Part shown: positions 7,871-14,700 of the stretch, one piece after another | Numbering within the stretch: position 1 is the stretch's first letter | How the letters are laid out: every line of letters starts with the position of its first letter | Assembly: GCA_947631585.1 (NCBI GenBank) | Contig: CANRLY010000017.1 | Location: 1-16,157 of the forward strand | DNA from: an uncultured Clostridia bacterium | GTDB lineage: Bacteria; Bacillota; Clostridia; Oscillospirales; Ruminococcaceae | Length of the DNA stretch: 16,157 bases | Reading direction: 5' to 3' | The notes under the pieces: model-generated | The model's input: the letters and a program-made list of their open reading frames with translations, nothing else | What the model was told of the DNA's origin: nothing | The model's database searches: none | Made by a program: the position numbers and the translations under genes

Positions 7871-8458
7871 TCAGTTCATATAGCGGATAACGGCAACGAC
7901 TTTTCCGATAATGGAACACTCGTCAACTATGATGGGTTCCATAAAGTCGTTTTCCGGCTGGAGGCGGTAATGGCCGTTCTCCTTATAAAAACGCTTGACA
8001 GTGGCGTCCTCGCCGTTTACCAGAGCCACCACTATCTCGCCGTTTTCGGCAACGGGGGTCTGTTCCACAACTACTATATCGCCGTCCAGGATAGCGGCGT
8101 TTATCATGCTTTCTCCACGGACTTTCAGCGCAAACAGGCGGTTTGAGTAGTTTTTGTCGGCGGTGAAGTTTATGTAGTCGGTGATCTCCTCGATGGCGGT
8201 TATAGGCTGACCTGCCGTGACTGTGCCAAGCAGGGGGATACGTTTTCCTGCTCCGCCGCCTGCCAGCCGGAGCGCACGGTTCTGGTTGCTGCCTTTTTCA
8301 ACAAGTCCGGCTTCCATAAGATTGCGTATACATTTATGGGCGGTGGAAGTCGATCTGAACCCGAACTCCGAGCAGATCTCCCTTACCGTGGGGGCGTAGC
8401 CTTCCTCGATACGTTTGCTGATATATTCATACACCGATCGGTCTTTGTCGCTGAGCAT
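7871..8458 (-). CDS. lexA: LexA, SOS repressor
   Basis: A 195-residue LexA repressor. The N-terminal winged helix-turn-helix covers residues 1-65 (SVYEYISKRIEEGYAPTVRE, then ICSEFGFRSTSTAHKCIRNL). The self-cleavage site is Ala82-Gly83 in TVTAGQP, the catalytic serine is S117 in GESM, and the general-base lysine is K155 in DATVKRF. RecA on single-stranded DNA stimulates its cleavage, which derepresses DNA-damage genes. I chose ATG 8458 because AAGGAG lies just upstream at normal spacing. An in-frame ATG at 8491 would add 11 residues and overlap the murC stop as ATGA, but has no clear site of its own. lexA lies 29 bases downstream of murC on the same strand with no visible terminator or promoter, so murC transcripts probably cover it. 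I see no Bacillus-type GAAC-N4-GTTC operator nearby. Confidence 0.95.
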   Translation of the reverse strand: MLSDKDRSVYEYISKRIEEGYAPTVREICSEFGFRSTSTAHKCIRNLMEAGLVEKGSNQNRALRLAGGGAGKRIPLLGTVTAGQPITAIEEITDYINFTADKNYSNRLFALKVRGESMINAAILDGDIVVVEQTPVAENGEIVVALVNGEDATVKRFYKENGHYRLQPENDFMEPIIVDECSIIGKVVAVIRYMN

Positions 8459-8487
8459 GATATTTCTCCTTTCCGGAATTTTTCCAT

Positions 8488-9894
8488 TCATATTCGTTTT
8501 GCAAAGGCTTTGGCAACTTTATAAACGTCTCCGCAGCCCATTGTTATCACAAGGTCGCCTTTTTTACAATTATTGCAAAGGTAGTCCACCACGTCTGAGA
8601 AGTTCCGCTGTTTCTGGGCTGCGCTCTGGGAATCCACCTGTGCCTTATCGTAATCGAACCACACTGCGCCGTTTATTTTTTTGCCCAGATCCTGGGTATA
8701 AATGCCGATATCGTTTTTCTCACGGCTGCCCATGATATCAGTGAGCACCACCTTATCCGCCAGAGACAGCGCAGTAACGAAGTCGTCAAGCAGAATTTTA
8801 GTCCTGGAATAGGTAAACGGCTGGAACACCGCCCACACCCGTGAGAAGCCCAAGTCTTTTGCGGCGGTGAGGGTAGCGGCTATTTCCGCCGGGTGGTGAG
8901 CGTAGTCGTCCACCACGGTAATGCCGGAGCTTTCGGTTATTTTTTCAAACCGGCGTATCGCCCCGTGGAAAGAATCAAGTCCCGGCTGGATACGGTCGAG
9001 GGTAAGTCCGCAGGAGACAGCCGCAGCTATTGCAGCCAATGCGTTAAGGACGTTATGCTTACCGGGGACGTGGATAGTCAGTTCTCTATCGGGCTTGCCG
9101 TTAAGAAACAGTCTGAAGCGGGTATTTATACCCTGGTGGGAGATTATCTCGGCGGAGAAGTCGTTTTGTTTTCCGAAGCCGAAAGTTATTTTCTTTTTAT
9201 CCACGTTTTTGACGGCTTCCAGTGTATTGGCATCGTCGCCGTTGATAATTAGAAGTTTTGAGGCGTTATTTGCAAATTTTTCAAAGGAAGCCTTGATATT
9301 TTCGATATTTTTGAAAAACTCCAGGTGGTCGGCGTCCACGTTGAGAATTATCCCGATATCCGGGTGCAGGCGCAGGAAAGTATTCACATACTCGCAGGCT
9401 TCGCAGACCATCACGTCCGAAGAACCGCACCTGCCGCTTCCGCCCACGGAGGCAAGTTTTCCCCCGATAACGCAGGAGATATCCTCATCGGCTCTGATAA
9501 ATATTTCTGTCAGCAGTGCGCTGGTAGTAGTTTTGCCGTGAGTTCCCGAAACGCAGATACAGTTATCATACCAGCCGGTGACTATTCCCAGCAGTTCGCT
9601 GCGTTCCATCACTCTTGCGCCGGAAGCCTTTGCGGCGATAAGTTCCGGGTTATCAGCCATAATTGCCGCCGAGTAGACAATCAGGTCGGAGTCGCCGATA
9701 TTTTCAGCCCTTTGTCCCAGAAAGACGGGAATACCCATTTTCCGGACGGCTTCGAGAGTTTCCGTTTCATTATTGTCAGAACCGGTCAGGTAGTAGCCCT
9801 GGCCGTGGAGTATCTGGGCAAGGGGGTACATTCCCGAACCGCCTATTCCTATAAAGTGGATATGTTTTTTTCCTTCGAGAGGGGAACTCATCAT
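8488..9894 (-). CDS. murC: UDP-N-acetylmuramate--L-alanine ligase
   Basis: MurC adds the first amino acid of the peptidoglycan stem peptide to UDP-MurNAc in the cytoplasm, using ATP. The 468-residue protein shows the full Mur ligase order: nucleotide-sugar binding GIGGSGM at residues 16-22, ATP P-loop GTHGKTTT at 117-124, EACEY at 165-169 (a variant common in Clostridia where others have EADES), DADHLEFF at 187-194, PGKHNVLNALAA at 277-288, DDYAHHP at 329-335 and FQPFTYSRT at 357-365. ATG 9894 is preceded by AAAGG about nine bases upstream; the adjacent ATG at 9891 is an equally coherent start. It is divergent from spoVG across about 190 bases and is followed by lexA on the same strand. Confidence 0.97.
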   Translation of the reverse strand: MMSSPLEGKKHIHFIGIGGSGMYPLAQILHGQGYYLTGSDNNETETLEAVRKMGIPVFLGQRAENIGDSDLIVYSAAIMADNPELIAAKASGARVMERSELLGIVTGWYDNCICVSGTHGKTTTSALLTEIFIRADEDISCVIGGKLASVGGSGRCGSSDVMVCEACEYVNTFLRLHPDIGIILNVDADHLEFFKNIENIKASFEKFANNASKLLIINGDDANTLEAVKNVDKKKITFGFGKQNDFSAEIISHQGINTRFRLFLNGKPDRELTIHVPGKHNVLNALAAIAAAVSCGLTLDRIQPGLDSFHGAIRRFEKITESSGITVVDDYAHHPAEIAATLTAAKDLGFSRVWAVFQPFTYSRTKILLDDFVTALSLADKVVLTDIMGSREKNDIGIYTQDLGKKINGAVWFDYDKAQVDSQSAAQKQRNFSDVVDYLCNNCKKGDLVITMGCGDVYKVAKAFAKRI

Positions 9895-10086
9895 ATCACC
9901 GGACCTTTCATTTGTCTGTTTTAATAAAGGTTTCTTCTATGTATATTTTGTGGGAGTTCTGCCAAAGCTATACATGGGCAGCCGGACAAAGCCGGTTTTT
10001 GCAGGCATATTTCCGCCAATACGTCGTTGCCAGCCCTTGCCATACATACCCGATCGGTAAAGTACAACGTGAAAGGACGAATTTTT
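9895..10086. promoter_or_regulatory. Divergent murC/spoVG intergenic region
   Basis: This 192-base spacer must hold the start signals of both murC (minus) and spoVG (plus). On the minus strand a TTGGCA at 9961-9966 lies upstream of AT-rich TATACATA sequence, but spacing and -10 match are poor. On the plus strand no convincing -35/-10 pair or sigma-H-type site stands out. A weak CCGG-ACAAAG-CCGG hairpin followed by TTTTT occurs at 9982-10000. I assign no exact promoter. Confidence 0.4.
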
Positions 10087-10365
10087 ATGACCATTACCGA
10101 CATAAAAGTCAGAAAGATCATTCCCACAGGCAAGCTTAAAGGGGTCGTCAGCGTAACTTTTGACAACATTTTTGCAGTTCACGACATAAAAGTCGTACAG
10201 GGGGAGGAGCGGCTGTTCGTTGCCATGCCCTCCAGGCGGGACGACAGCGGAGCTTTCAGGGACATAGTTCACCCCATCACCAGCGAAGCCAGGCAGCAGA
10301 TAGAGTCCCAGATACTGGAGGCTTTCCATCGGGAGGAGCAAAAGCGCAGCGAGACCCCCTCATGA
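10087..10365 (+). CDS. spoVG: SpoVG family regulatory protein
   Basis: A 92-residue SpoVG homologue. The conserved core is clear: TDIKVRK at the N-terminus, FAVHDIKVV around residues 29-37, LFVAMPSRR at 43-51 and FRDIVHPI at 57-64, followed by a helix with the usual EAFHR. SpoVG proteins bind nucleic acids and affect septation, sporulation or virulence genes depending on species; they also persist in non-sporulating lineages, so this does not prove sporulation. ATG 10087 is chosen over an upstream in-frame ATG at 10027 because AAAGGA (10072-10077) is well spaced and the product then begins MTITDIKVRK like other family members. It stands alone on the plus strand and converges on the Nudix gene with a 22-base gap. 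Confidence 0.95.
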   Translation: MTITDIKVRKIIPTGKLKGVVSVTFDNIFAVHDIKVVQGEERLFVAMPSRRDDSGAFRDIVHPITSEARQQIESQILEAFHREEQKRSETPS

Positions 10366-10373
10366 CATTATAT

Positions 10374-10408
10374 GCGAAAAATTCCTGTCAGGGGATAAAA
10401 TTTTTCGC
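10374..10408. terminator. Possible shared terminator hairpin between spoVG and the Nudix gene
   Basis: A perfect 10-bp inverted repeat, GCGAAAAATT (10374-10383) and AATTTTTCGC (10399-10408), encloses a 15-base loop that contains CCTGTCAGG and the Nudix stop codon. It lies exactly at the convergent 3' ends. The stem has few GC pairs and no long T run follows on either strand, so termination strength is uncertain. Confidence 0.45.
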
Positions 10409-10792
10409 CTTATTGACTATACCTTTATCGTTTTCGTAGGAAAGCACGCTGCCGGCTCTGCCTATTTCCACCCAGCGGATATCGGCGATCTCGCTTTCCT
10501 GCGGGACAAGTTCGGTCGTTTTTGCTTTTGCTATAAAGTAGACCACTTCTTTATGGGTATCTCTTCGGGGGGAATAAGTAACGGTCTCTCTGAAAGACTG
10601 GTCGATCATTACGTCGATACCGGTCTCCTCCTTGATCTCACGGATAGCGGTCTCAACTTCGGTCTCGCCCTCTTCGACGTGGCCTTTCGGGAACGACCAG
10701 TGGCCGCTGTTCAGGTGTTTGATAAGAAGTATCTCGGTATTTCCGTGGTATTTCCTATAGACCAGAGCGCCGCAGGATTTTTCATTCAACAT
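10388..10792 (-). CDS. Nudix hydrolase, probable Ap4A-type (dinucleoside tetraphosphatase)
   Basis: A 134-residue Nudix protein with a perfect Nudix box (GX5EX7REUXEEXGU) from Gly37 to Ile59: GHVEEGE, seven residues, then REIKEETGI. The glutamates bind the catalytic metal for pyrophosphate hydrolysis. The approach SGHWSFPKGHVEEGETE and the MLNEKSCGALVYRK start resemble bacterial asymmetric bis(5'-nucleosyl)-tetraphosphatases. That substrate is inferred, since the box alone cannot set specificity. ATG 10792 is preferred, with AAAGGA about 11 bases upstream. A GTG at 10822 would add ten residues without a binding site. The gene has its own promoter upstream (10901-10929) and is not obviously linked to its neighbours. 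Confidence 0.88.
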   Translation of the reverse strand: MLNEKSCGALVYRKYHGNTEILLIKHLNSGHWSFPKGHVEEGETEVETAIREIKEETGIDVMIDQSFRETVTYSPRRDTHKEVVYFIAKAKTTELVPQESEIADIRWVEIGRAGSVLSYENDKGIVNKAKNFIP

Positions 10793-10891
10793 TTCAGCTT
10801 TGTTCCTTTCATCAGAATACACGAGCTTTTCAGCTCATATTCAGACAAGCGGCTGATCCTGCAAGGGCAGGAAAGGGTACGATTGTCTTTA

Positions 10892-10929
10892 GTTATACTT
10901 AGTATAACATATTTTTTTAGTTTTGTCTC
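10892..10929 (-). promoter_or_regulatory. Promoter of the Nudix gene, with a dyad over the -10
   Basis: Reading the minus strand, GAGACA (complement of 10924-10929) and TATACT (complement of 10901-10906) are separated by exactly 17 bases, and the -10 is preceded by TG one base upstream. An inverted repeat GTTATAC-TTA-GTATAAC at 10892-10908 overlaps the -10 and could be an operator. AT-rich DNA with several T tracts (A tracts on the transcribed sense) lies just upstream at 10933-10985. Confidence 0.6.
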
Positions 10930-11002
10930 TACTTTTTTATATTTTTTACGAACAAATTTTCTTTTTTTATAAATTTTAATTTTTTATGTTTCGCACAAGC
11001 AA

Positions 11003-11034
11003 AAGACCGCCGGCGTGTCCACGCCGGCGGTCTT
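11003..11034. terminator. GC-rich terminator hairpin downstream of serA
   Basis: A perfect 14-bp stem, AAGACCGCCGGCGT (11003-11016) and ACGCCGGCGGTCTT (11021-11034), with a 4-base loop. On the minus strand the stem is followed by TTTGC, and on the plus strand by AATTTTTAG. It is the second hairpin met by transcripts leaving serA and should be a strong stop. Confidence 0.85.
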
Positions 11035-11036
11035 AA

Positions 11037-11059
11037 TTTTTAGTTCGGAGAACTAAAAA
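11037..11059. terminator. Second hairpin after serA
   Basis: TTTTTAGTTC (11037-11046) and GAACTAAAAA (11050-11059) form a perfect 10-bp stem with a 3-base loop. It lies 21 bases after the serA stop codon and 2 bases before the GC-rich hairpin, so serA is followed by a tandem pair of hairpins. Confidence 0.7.
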
Positions 11060-11080
11060 CCTATTTGCAAGACCTGAATA

Positions 11081-12232
11081 TTAAAGGACTCTTACTTTAA
11101 CTATACCTTCCAGAGCGGCGATAGCGTTTGTATCGACTTCGCCGTTTACGTCCAGCATAGAGTAGGACCAATCGCCCTTGGATTTATTCACAAGGTTCTC
11201 GATATTTGCGCCTTTTCCGCTGACGATAGAGGTTATCTGAGAAATGATAGCCGGAACGTTCTTATGGAGAACGCAGACCAGGTGGTCGCCGGTCTTAGCG
11301 AGTTCGGCGTTAGGGAAGTTCACGGAGTTTCTGATAGTTCCCTTTTCGATATAGTCGATAAGTTCGTGAGCCGCCATAACAGCGCAGTTATCCTCAGATT
11401 CGGGAGTAGACGCACCCAGGTGAGGCAGCACGATGACATTTTCAACGCCAAGAACGGTATCGTCTGCGAAGTCGGTAACATATTTTGCAACTTTTCCGTC
11501 GGCGATAGCTTTAACGATAGTTTCGCTGTTGACGAGTTCGCCTCTTGCAAGGTTTATGATACGGACGCCGTCTTTCATCATAGCGATCTGGTCAGAGTCT
11601 ATAGAATTTTTAGATTCCTTGGTATAGGGGATATGGAGGGTGATATAGTCGCTGTTTTTATAGATATCGTTGATATCGGCGACTACTTTCACCTGCGGTT
11701 TAAGGTTAAGGGCTGCGTTCACGGAGAGGAACGGGTCATAGCCGATAACGTCCATTCCCAGGGAGATAGCTGCGTTTGCGATCTTTCCGCCGATAGCTCC
11801 CAGTCCGATAACGCCCAGGGTCTTGCCCATTATTTCAGGGCCTGCGAATTTAGCCTTTCCGCCCTCGACGGTCTTAGGCGCATCGGGAGTACCTTTCAGG
11901 GAAGCTGCCCAGGCGGCGGCTTCGGTGATCTTTCTCGATGCCAGCAGCAAAGCGCAGAGAGCCAGTTCCTTAACTGCGTTTGAGTTTGCGCCGGGGGTAT
12001 TGAAAACCACGATACCCTCTTCTGCGCATCTATCCACGGGGATATTATTCACGCCTGCGCCGGCTCTTGCTATAGCCAGCAGGTCGCTGCCGAATTCCAT
12101 TTCGTGCATTTTTGCGCTGCGCACCATTATAGCGGTAGGGTTCTCCACGGAATCGCCCACGGTATAGGCAGTCTTATCGAAGATATCGGTGCCGCAGGCG
12201 GCTATTTTATTAAGAGTCTGAATATTATACAT
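11081..12232 (-). CDS. serA: D-3-phosphoglycerate dehydrogenase, short form with ACT domain
   Basis: SerA oxidises 3-phosphoglycerate to 3-phosphohydroxypyruvate with NAD+, the first step of serine synthesis. The 383-residue protein has the hydroxyacid dehydrogenase Rossmann motif GLGAIG at residues 143-148, RAGAGVNNIP near 56-65, catalytic Arg230 in NLARGELVN and catalytic His271 in LPHLGAST. A C-terminal ACT domain starts around 315, the usual site of amino-acid feedback binding. The loop that normally holds the catalytic glutamate (D-V-F-x-x-E-P) is shortened to DFADDTVLG, leaving only aspartates. Start ATG 12232 has AAAGAGG at an 8-base spacing; a TTG at 12238 lies too close to that site. 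It follows serC in the same transcription unit. Confidence 0.93.
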   Translation of the reverse strand: MYNIQTLNKIAACGTDIFDKTAYTVGDSVENPTAIMVRSAKMHEMEFGSDLLAIARAGAGVNNIPVDRCAEEGIVVFNTPGANSNAVKELALCALLLASRKITEAAAWAASLKGTPDAPKTVEGGKAKFAGPEIMGKTLGVIGLGAIGGKIANAAISLGMDVIGYDPFLSVNAALNLKPQVKVVADINDIYKNSDYITLHIPYTKESKNSIDSDQIAMMKDGVRIINLARGELVNSETIVKAIADGKVAKYVTDFADDTVLGVENVIVLPHLGASTPESEDNCAVMAAHELIDYIEKGTIRNSVNFPNAELAKTGDHLVCVLHKNVPAIISQITSIVSGKGANIENLVNKSKGDWSYSMLDVNGEVDTNAIAALEGIVKVRVL

Positions 12233-12266
12233 TAGCAATACCTCTTTCTTAGAATTTAGTTAAAAG

Positions 12267-13349
12267 TCAAGAATTTTCAGCCTCGAACTTCTTCATGAAC
12301 TCTACCAGCTTTTCAACGCCCTCGATAGGCATAGCGTTATAGATAGAAGCTCTCATTCCGCCGACTGTTCTATGGCCTTTAAGGTTCTCGAAGCCGGCAG
12401 CCTTAGCTTCAGCGACGAACTTCTTATCCAGTTCCTCGTCGCCGGTAACGAACGGAACGTTCATAAGGCTTCTATCCTTTTTCTCGACAGTTCCCTTAAA
12501 GAGTTTGCTCTGGTCGAGGAAGTCATAGAGTATTTTAGCTTTCTTTTCGTTATGTACTTTCATAGCCTCGAGGCCGCCCATTTTCTTGATCCATTTGAAC
12601 ACCTTTCCGCAGATATAGATACCATAGCAGGGAGGGGTATTATAGAGGGAGTCGGCGTCAGCCTGAGTTTTCCATTTCAGCATAGTAGGGGTACCGGGGA
12701 GGACGTCGTCTCTGATAAGGTCCTCTCTGATGATAGCGATGACCACGCCGGCAGGTCCGACATTTTTCTGAACGCCGCCGTAGATAACGCCGTACTTAGT
12801 AACGTCCACAGGTTCTGAGAGGAAGCAGGAAGAAACGTCTGCCACCAGGTCTTTGCCCTTAGTATTGGGCAGTTCCCAGAACTTTGTGCCATAGATGGTA
12901 TTATTCTCACAGATATAGACATAGTCTGCGTCCTCGGGGATATCCAGGTCAGAGCAGTCGGGGATATACGAGAAAGTCTTATCCGCAGAAGAAGCCACTG
13001 CTACTGCTTCGCCGTAGATCTTTGCTTCTGCGAAAGCTTTTTTAGCCCACTGACCGGTAATGATATAGGCAGCCTTTTTATTCTTCATAAGGTTCATAGG
13101 AACTGCCGCAAACTGCTGGGAAGCTCCTCCCTGAAGGAACAGCACCTTATAGTTATCGGGGATATTCATAAGGTCTCTGATATCCTGTTCAGCCTCTTTG
13201 ATGATAGTATCGTAGGCTTTTGAACGGTGGGACATTTCCATTACGGACATTCCGGTCCCCTTGTAGTCAAGCATTTCGTCTGCCGCTTCTTTAAGTACCT
13301 CTTCCGGAAGCACGGCAGGACCTGCGCTGAAGTTATAAACTCTGCTCAT
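12267..13349 (-). CDS. serC: Phosphoserine aminotransferase
   Basis: SerC transfers an amino group from glutamate to 3-phosphohydroxypyruvate, giving phosphoserine, with pyridoxal phosphate as cofactor. The 360-residue length is standard. The N-terminus MSRVYNFSAGPAVLPEEVL is diagnostic. The PLP-binding lysine is Lys195 in YGGVQKNVGPAG and the ring-nitrogen aspartate is Asp171 in VADVSSCFLS. The substrate-loop motif GTGMSVMEMSHRS is at residues 31-43 and the C-terminal HRTVGGMRASIYNA is typical. Start ATG 13349 is preceded by GGAGGG. serA begins 34 bases downstream on the same strand with no terminator between, so the two steps are co-expressed from the promoter at 13412-13440. No serB phosphatase gene is in the window. 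Confidence 0.97.
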   Translation of the reverse strand: MSRVYNFSAGPAVLPEEVLKEAADEMLDYKGTGMSVMEMSHRSKAYDTIIKEAEQDIRDLMNIPDNYKVLFLQGGASQQFAAVPMNLMKNKKAAYIITGQWAKKAFAEAKIYGEAVAVASSADKTFSYIPDCSDLDIPEDADYVYICENNTIYGTKFWELPNTKGKDLVADVSSCFLSEPVDVTKYGVIYGGVQKNVGPAGVVIAIIREDLIRDDVLPGTPTMLKWKTQADADSLYNTPPCYGIYICGKVFKWIKKMGGLEAMKVHNEKKAKILYDFLDQSKLFKGTVEKKDRSLMNVPFVTGDEELDKKFVAEAKAAGFENLKGHRTVGGMRASIYNAMPIEGVEKLVEFMKKFEAENS

Positions 13350-13380
13350 TGATAAAACCCTCCATTTAATATTATCTTTA

Positions 13381-13397
13381 CCGAGTTTTCGACTCGG
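13381..13397 (-). promoter_or_regulatory. Leader hairpin of the serC-serA transcript
   Basis: CCGAGT (13381-13386) and ACTCGG (13392-13397) form a 6-bp stem with a 5-base loop in the short leader between the predicted start of transcription and serC. No T run follows, so it is not a terminator. It could be an operator, an RNA stabilising stem or chance. Confidence 0.4.
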
Positions 13398-13411
13398 AGC
13401 TTAACATTAAC

Positions 13412-13440
13412 ATTATATAACTTTTCCACAAAGAAGTCAA
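13412..13440 (-). promoter_or_regulatory. Vegetative promoter of serC-serA
   Basis: On the minus strand, TTGACT (complement of 13435-13440) and a perfect TATAAT (complement of 13412-13417) are separated by 17 bases. This is a near-consensus sigma-A promoter, about 63 bases upstream of the serC start, giving an RNA leader of roughly 55 bases. Confidence 0.85.
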
Positions 13441-13489
13441 CCCGTGATTTTTAAATTTCGTATATAATTTTAACAACTTCTTTATTAAC

Positions 13490-13623
13490 TAGAGGCAAGA
13501 GGGCGAGAGGCAAGAAGCAAGAGGACCCCACCCCGGCGACGTTGTCGCCACCCCTCCCCTGCTAGAGGCAAGAAATTCAGAGGCAAGAAGCAAGATTGCG
13601 GCGGCAACGCCGCCGCATAAAAA
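13490..13623. repeat. Purine-rich GCAAGA tracts and a GC hairpin at the edge of the repeat patch
   Basis: Here the repeat patch starts. Variants of a 7-base word (GAGGCAA, GAAGCAA) occur in tandem runs at 13490-13523 and 13563-13596. They are followed by a perfect 8-bp hairpin GCGGCGGC-AAC-GCCGCCGC at 13598-13616. The same words recur, in both orientations, through to about 14735. No coding potential is seen. Confidence 0.8.
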
Positions 13624-13625
13624 AA

Positions 13626-13675
13626 CCCCTCCCCGTCAGCTGACGCTGACACCCCTCCCCCCATTGGGGGAGGGG
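13626..13675 (+). repeat. Palindromic element, partial copy
   Basis: Contains the inner stem GTCAGC-TGAC-GCTGAC (13635-13650) and the outer palindrome CCCCTCCCCCCATTGGGGGA and onwards (13652-13675). The AT-rich arm of the full element is missing. Confidence 0.8.
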
Positions 13676-13694
13676 AATATGTAGTTCTACTCTA

Positions 13695-13804
13695 ATAATC
13701 GTGATTAAATTATTATAACCGCACCCCTTAAAAAATTGCTCCACCCCCTAGCAACTTCGTTGCTATGCTGCAGCATTCACCTCCCCAAATTGGGGAGGTG
13801 GGGG
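13695..13804 (+). repeat. Palindromic element, full copy in forward orientation
   Basis: AT-rich arm (GATTAAATTATTATAACC near 13703), then CCACCCCC. The inner stem TAGCAAC-TTC-GTTGCTA and a second small stem (ATGCTGCAGCAT) follow, then the outer palindrome CACCTCCCCAAATTGGGGAG and onwards. Confidence 0.8.
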
Positions 13805-13927
13805 AGTGCGGCAAAGCCGCCGCACAGCCACCCCGTTGGGGTGGCTCTCTTGCCTCTTGCCTCAGCTGCTAGAAGCAAGATAACGAGAGGCAAGATGCAA
13901 GATTAGGGCGGCTTTGCCGCCCGATAT

Positions 13928-14031
13928 CCTCTCCCCAGATTGGGGAGAGGTGTCAGCGTCAGCTGACGGAGAGGGGAATACTTTTTATAAATGGGCACGG
14001 CTATAACAAATTAATCGCTGGCTATCCAGCC
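13928..14031 (-). repeat. Palindromic element, full copy in reverse orientation
   Basis: The outer palindrome CCTCTCCCCAGATTGGGGAG comes first, then the inner stem GTCAGC-GTCA-GCTGAC. The AT-rich arm (GGGCACGGCTATAACAAATT) reads as the reverse complement of the arm in the forward copies. Confidence 0.8.
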
Positions 14032-14106
14032 TCCCGACTATGCAGCCCCAACAACCTGCGGCGCAGCGAGGTCACCGTTGCGGCGGCTTTGCCGCCGCAT
14101 AAAAAT

Positions 14107-14157
14107 CCCCCTCCCAATGGGGAGGGGGTAAATGGCGTTAGCCGTTAGGGGGTGGGG
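14107..14157 (-). repeat. Palindromic element, partial copy
   Basis: Outer palindrome CCCCCTCCCAATGGGGAGGG and onwards, then the inner stem AATGGC-GTTA-GCCGTT (one G-T wobble), ending GGGGGTGGGG. No AT-rich arm. Confidence 0.75.
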
Positions 14158-14273
14158 CTTTCTTGCTTCTTGCCTCTAAATTTCCTGCCTCTAGCAGGGG
14201 TGGGGCGCTCTTGCTTCTTGCCCCAGCCGCTAGAAGCAAGAGGCAAGATCAGGGCGGCTTTGCCGCCCGATAA

Positions 14274-14377
14274 CCTCTCCCCAGATTGGGGAGAGGTGTC
14301 AGCGTTAGCTGACGGAGAGGGGAATACTTTTTATAAGTGGGCACGGCTATAACAAATTAATCGCTGGCTATCCAGCT
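14274..14377 (-). repeat. Palindromic element, full copy in reverse orientation
   Basis: The equivalent of the 13928 copy inside unit 2. The inner stem is GTCAGC-GTTA-GCTGAC, so the loop changed while the stem is unchanged. Confidence 0.8.
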
Positions 14378-14452
14378 GCCCGACTATGCAGCCCTAACAA
14401 CCTGCGGTGCAGTGTGTTCACCAGTGCGGCGGCGAAGCCGCCGCATAAAAAA

Positions 14453-14503
14453 CCCCCTCCCAACGGGGAGGGGGAAAATGGCGTTAGCCATTTGGGGGTG
14501 GGG
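14453..14503 (-). repeat. Palindromic element, partial copy
   Basis: Outer palindrome CCCCCTCCCAACGGGGAGGG and onwards, and a perfect inner stem AAATGGC-GTTA-GCCATTT. It is the unit 2 counterpart of the copy at 14107. Confidence 0.75.
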
Positions 14504-14552
14504 ATTTCTTGCCTCTTGCTTCTAAATTTCTTGCTTCTTGCAGGGGTGGGGC

Positions 14553-14700
14553 TATCTTGCCGCAGCCACTAGAAGCAAGATAACGAGAAGCAAGAGGCAA
14601 GATTTGGGCGGCTTTGCCGCCCGATTGCGTAATTCCAACTACCTGCGGTGCAGTGGGGTCACCGTTGCGGCGGCGGAGCCGGCGCACTGCCACCCCCTGT
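14553..14700. repeat. Tandem composite repeat, unit 3, internally deleted
   Basis: Starts like units 1 and 2 (GCAAGA tracts and the GGGCGGC-TTT-GCCGCCC hairpin). It then jumps from CCGATTGCGTAATTCCAACT straight to the CCTGCGGTGCAG segment, losing the palindromic element and AT-rich arm (about 120 bases). A related join recurs at 15459-15540. Confidence 0.75.

Larger units (their letters stand above)
13847..14207. repeat. Tandem composite repeat, unit 1
   Basis: The first of three adjacent related units. In order it holds GCAAGA tracts, a GGGCGGC-TTT-GCCGCCC hairpin, an inverted palindromic element with its AT-rich arm, a C-rich segment with CCTGCGGCGCAG, and a GCGGCGGC-TTT-GCCGCCGC hairpin. 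A second C-rich palindrome and inverted CTTGCTTCTTGCC tracts complete it. Unit 2 follows directly in the same order with many point differences. Confidence 0.85.
14208..14552. repeat. Tandem composite repeat, unit 2
   Basis: Repeats unit 1 in the same order. The landmark GGGCACGGCTATAACAAATT, at 13993 in unit 1, recurs at 14339, an offset of 346 bases. Differences include a shorter GCAAGA tract, TAGCTGAC for CAGCTGAC, and GAA in place of TTT in a GC-hairpin loop. The units are diverged, so the duplication is not recent or has been remodelled. Confidence 0.85.

Noticed and set aside
8459..8491. Longer LexA starting at ATG 8491
   Set aside because: The 11 added residues are not LexA-like, and the AAGGAG site favours ATG 8458. 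The overlap with the murC stop may still matter and is noted in the findings.
9980..10000. Attenuator or terminator in the spoVG leader (CCGG-ACAAAG-CCGG followed by TTTTT)
   Set aside because: The stem is only 4 GC pairs plus a wobble and A-T extension; too weak to call from sequence alone.
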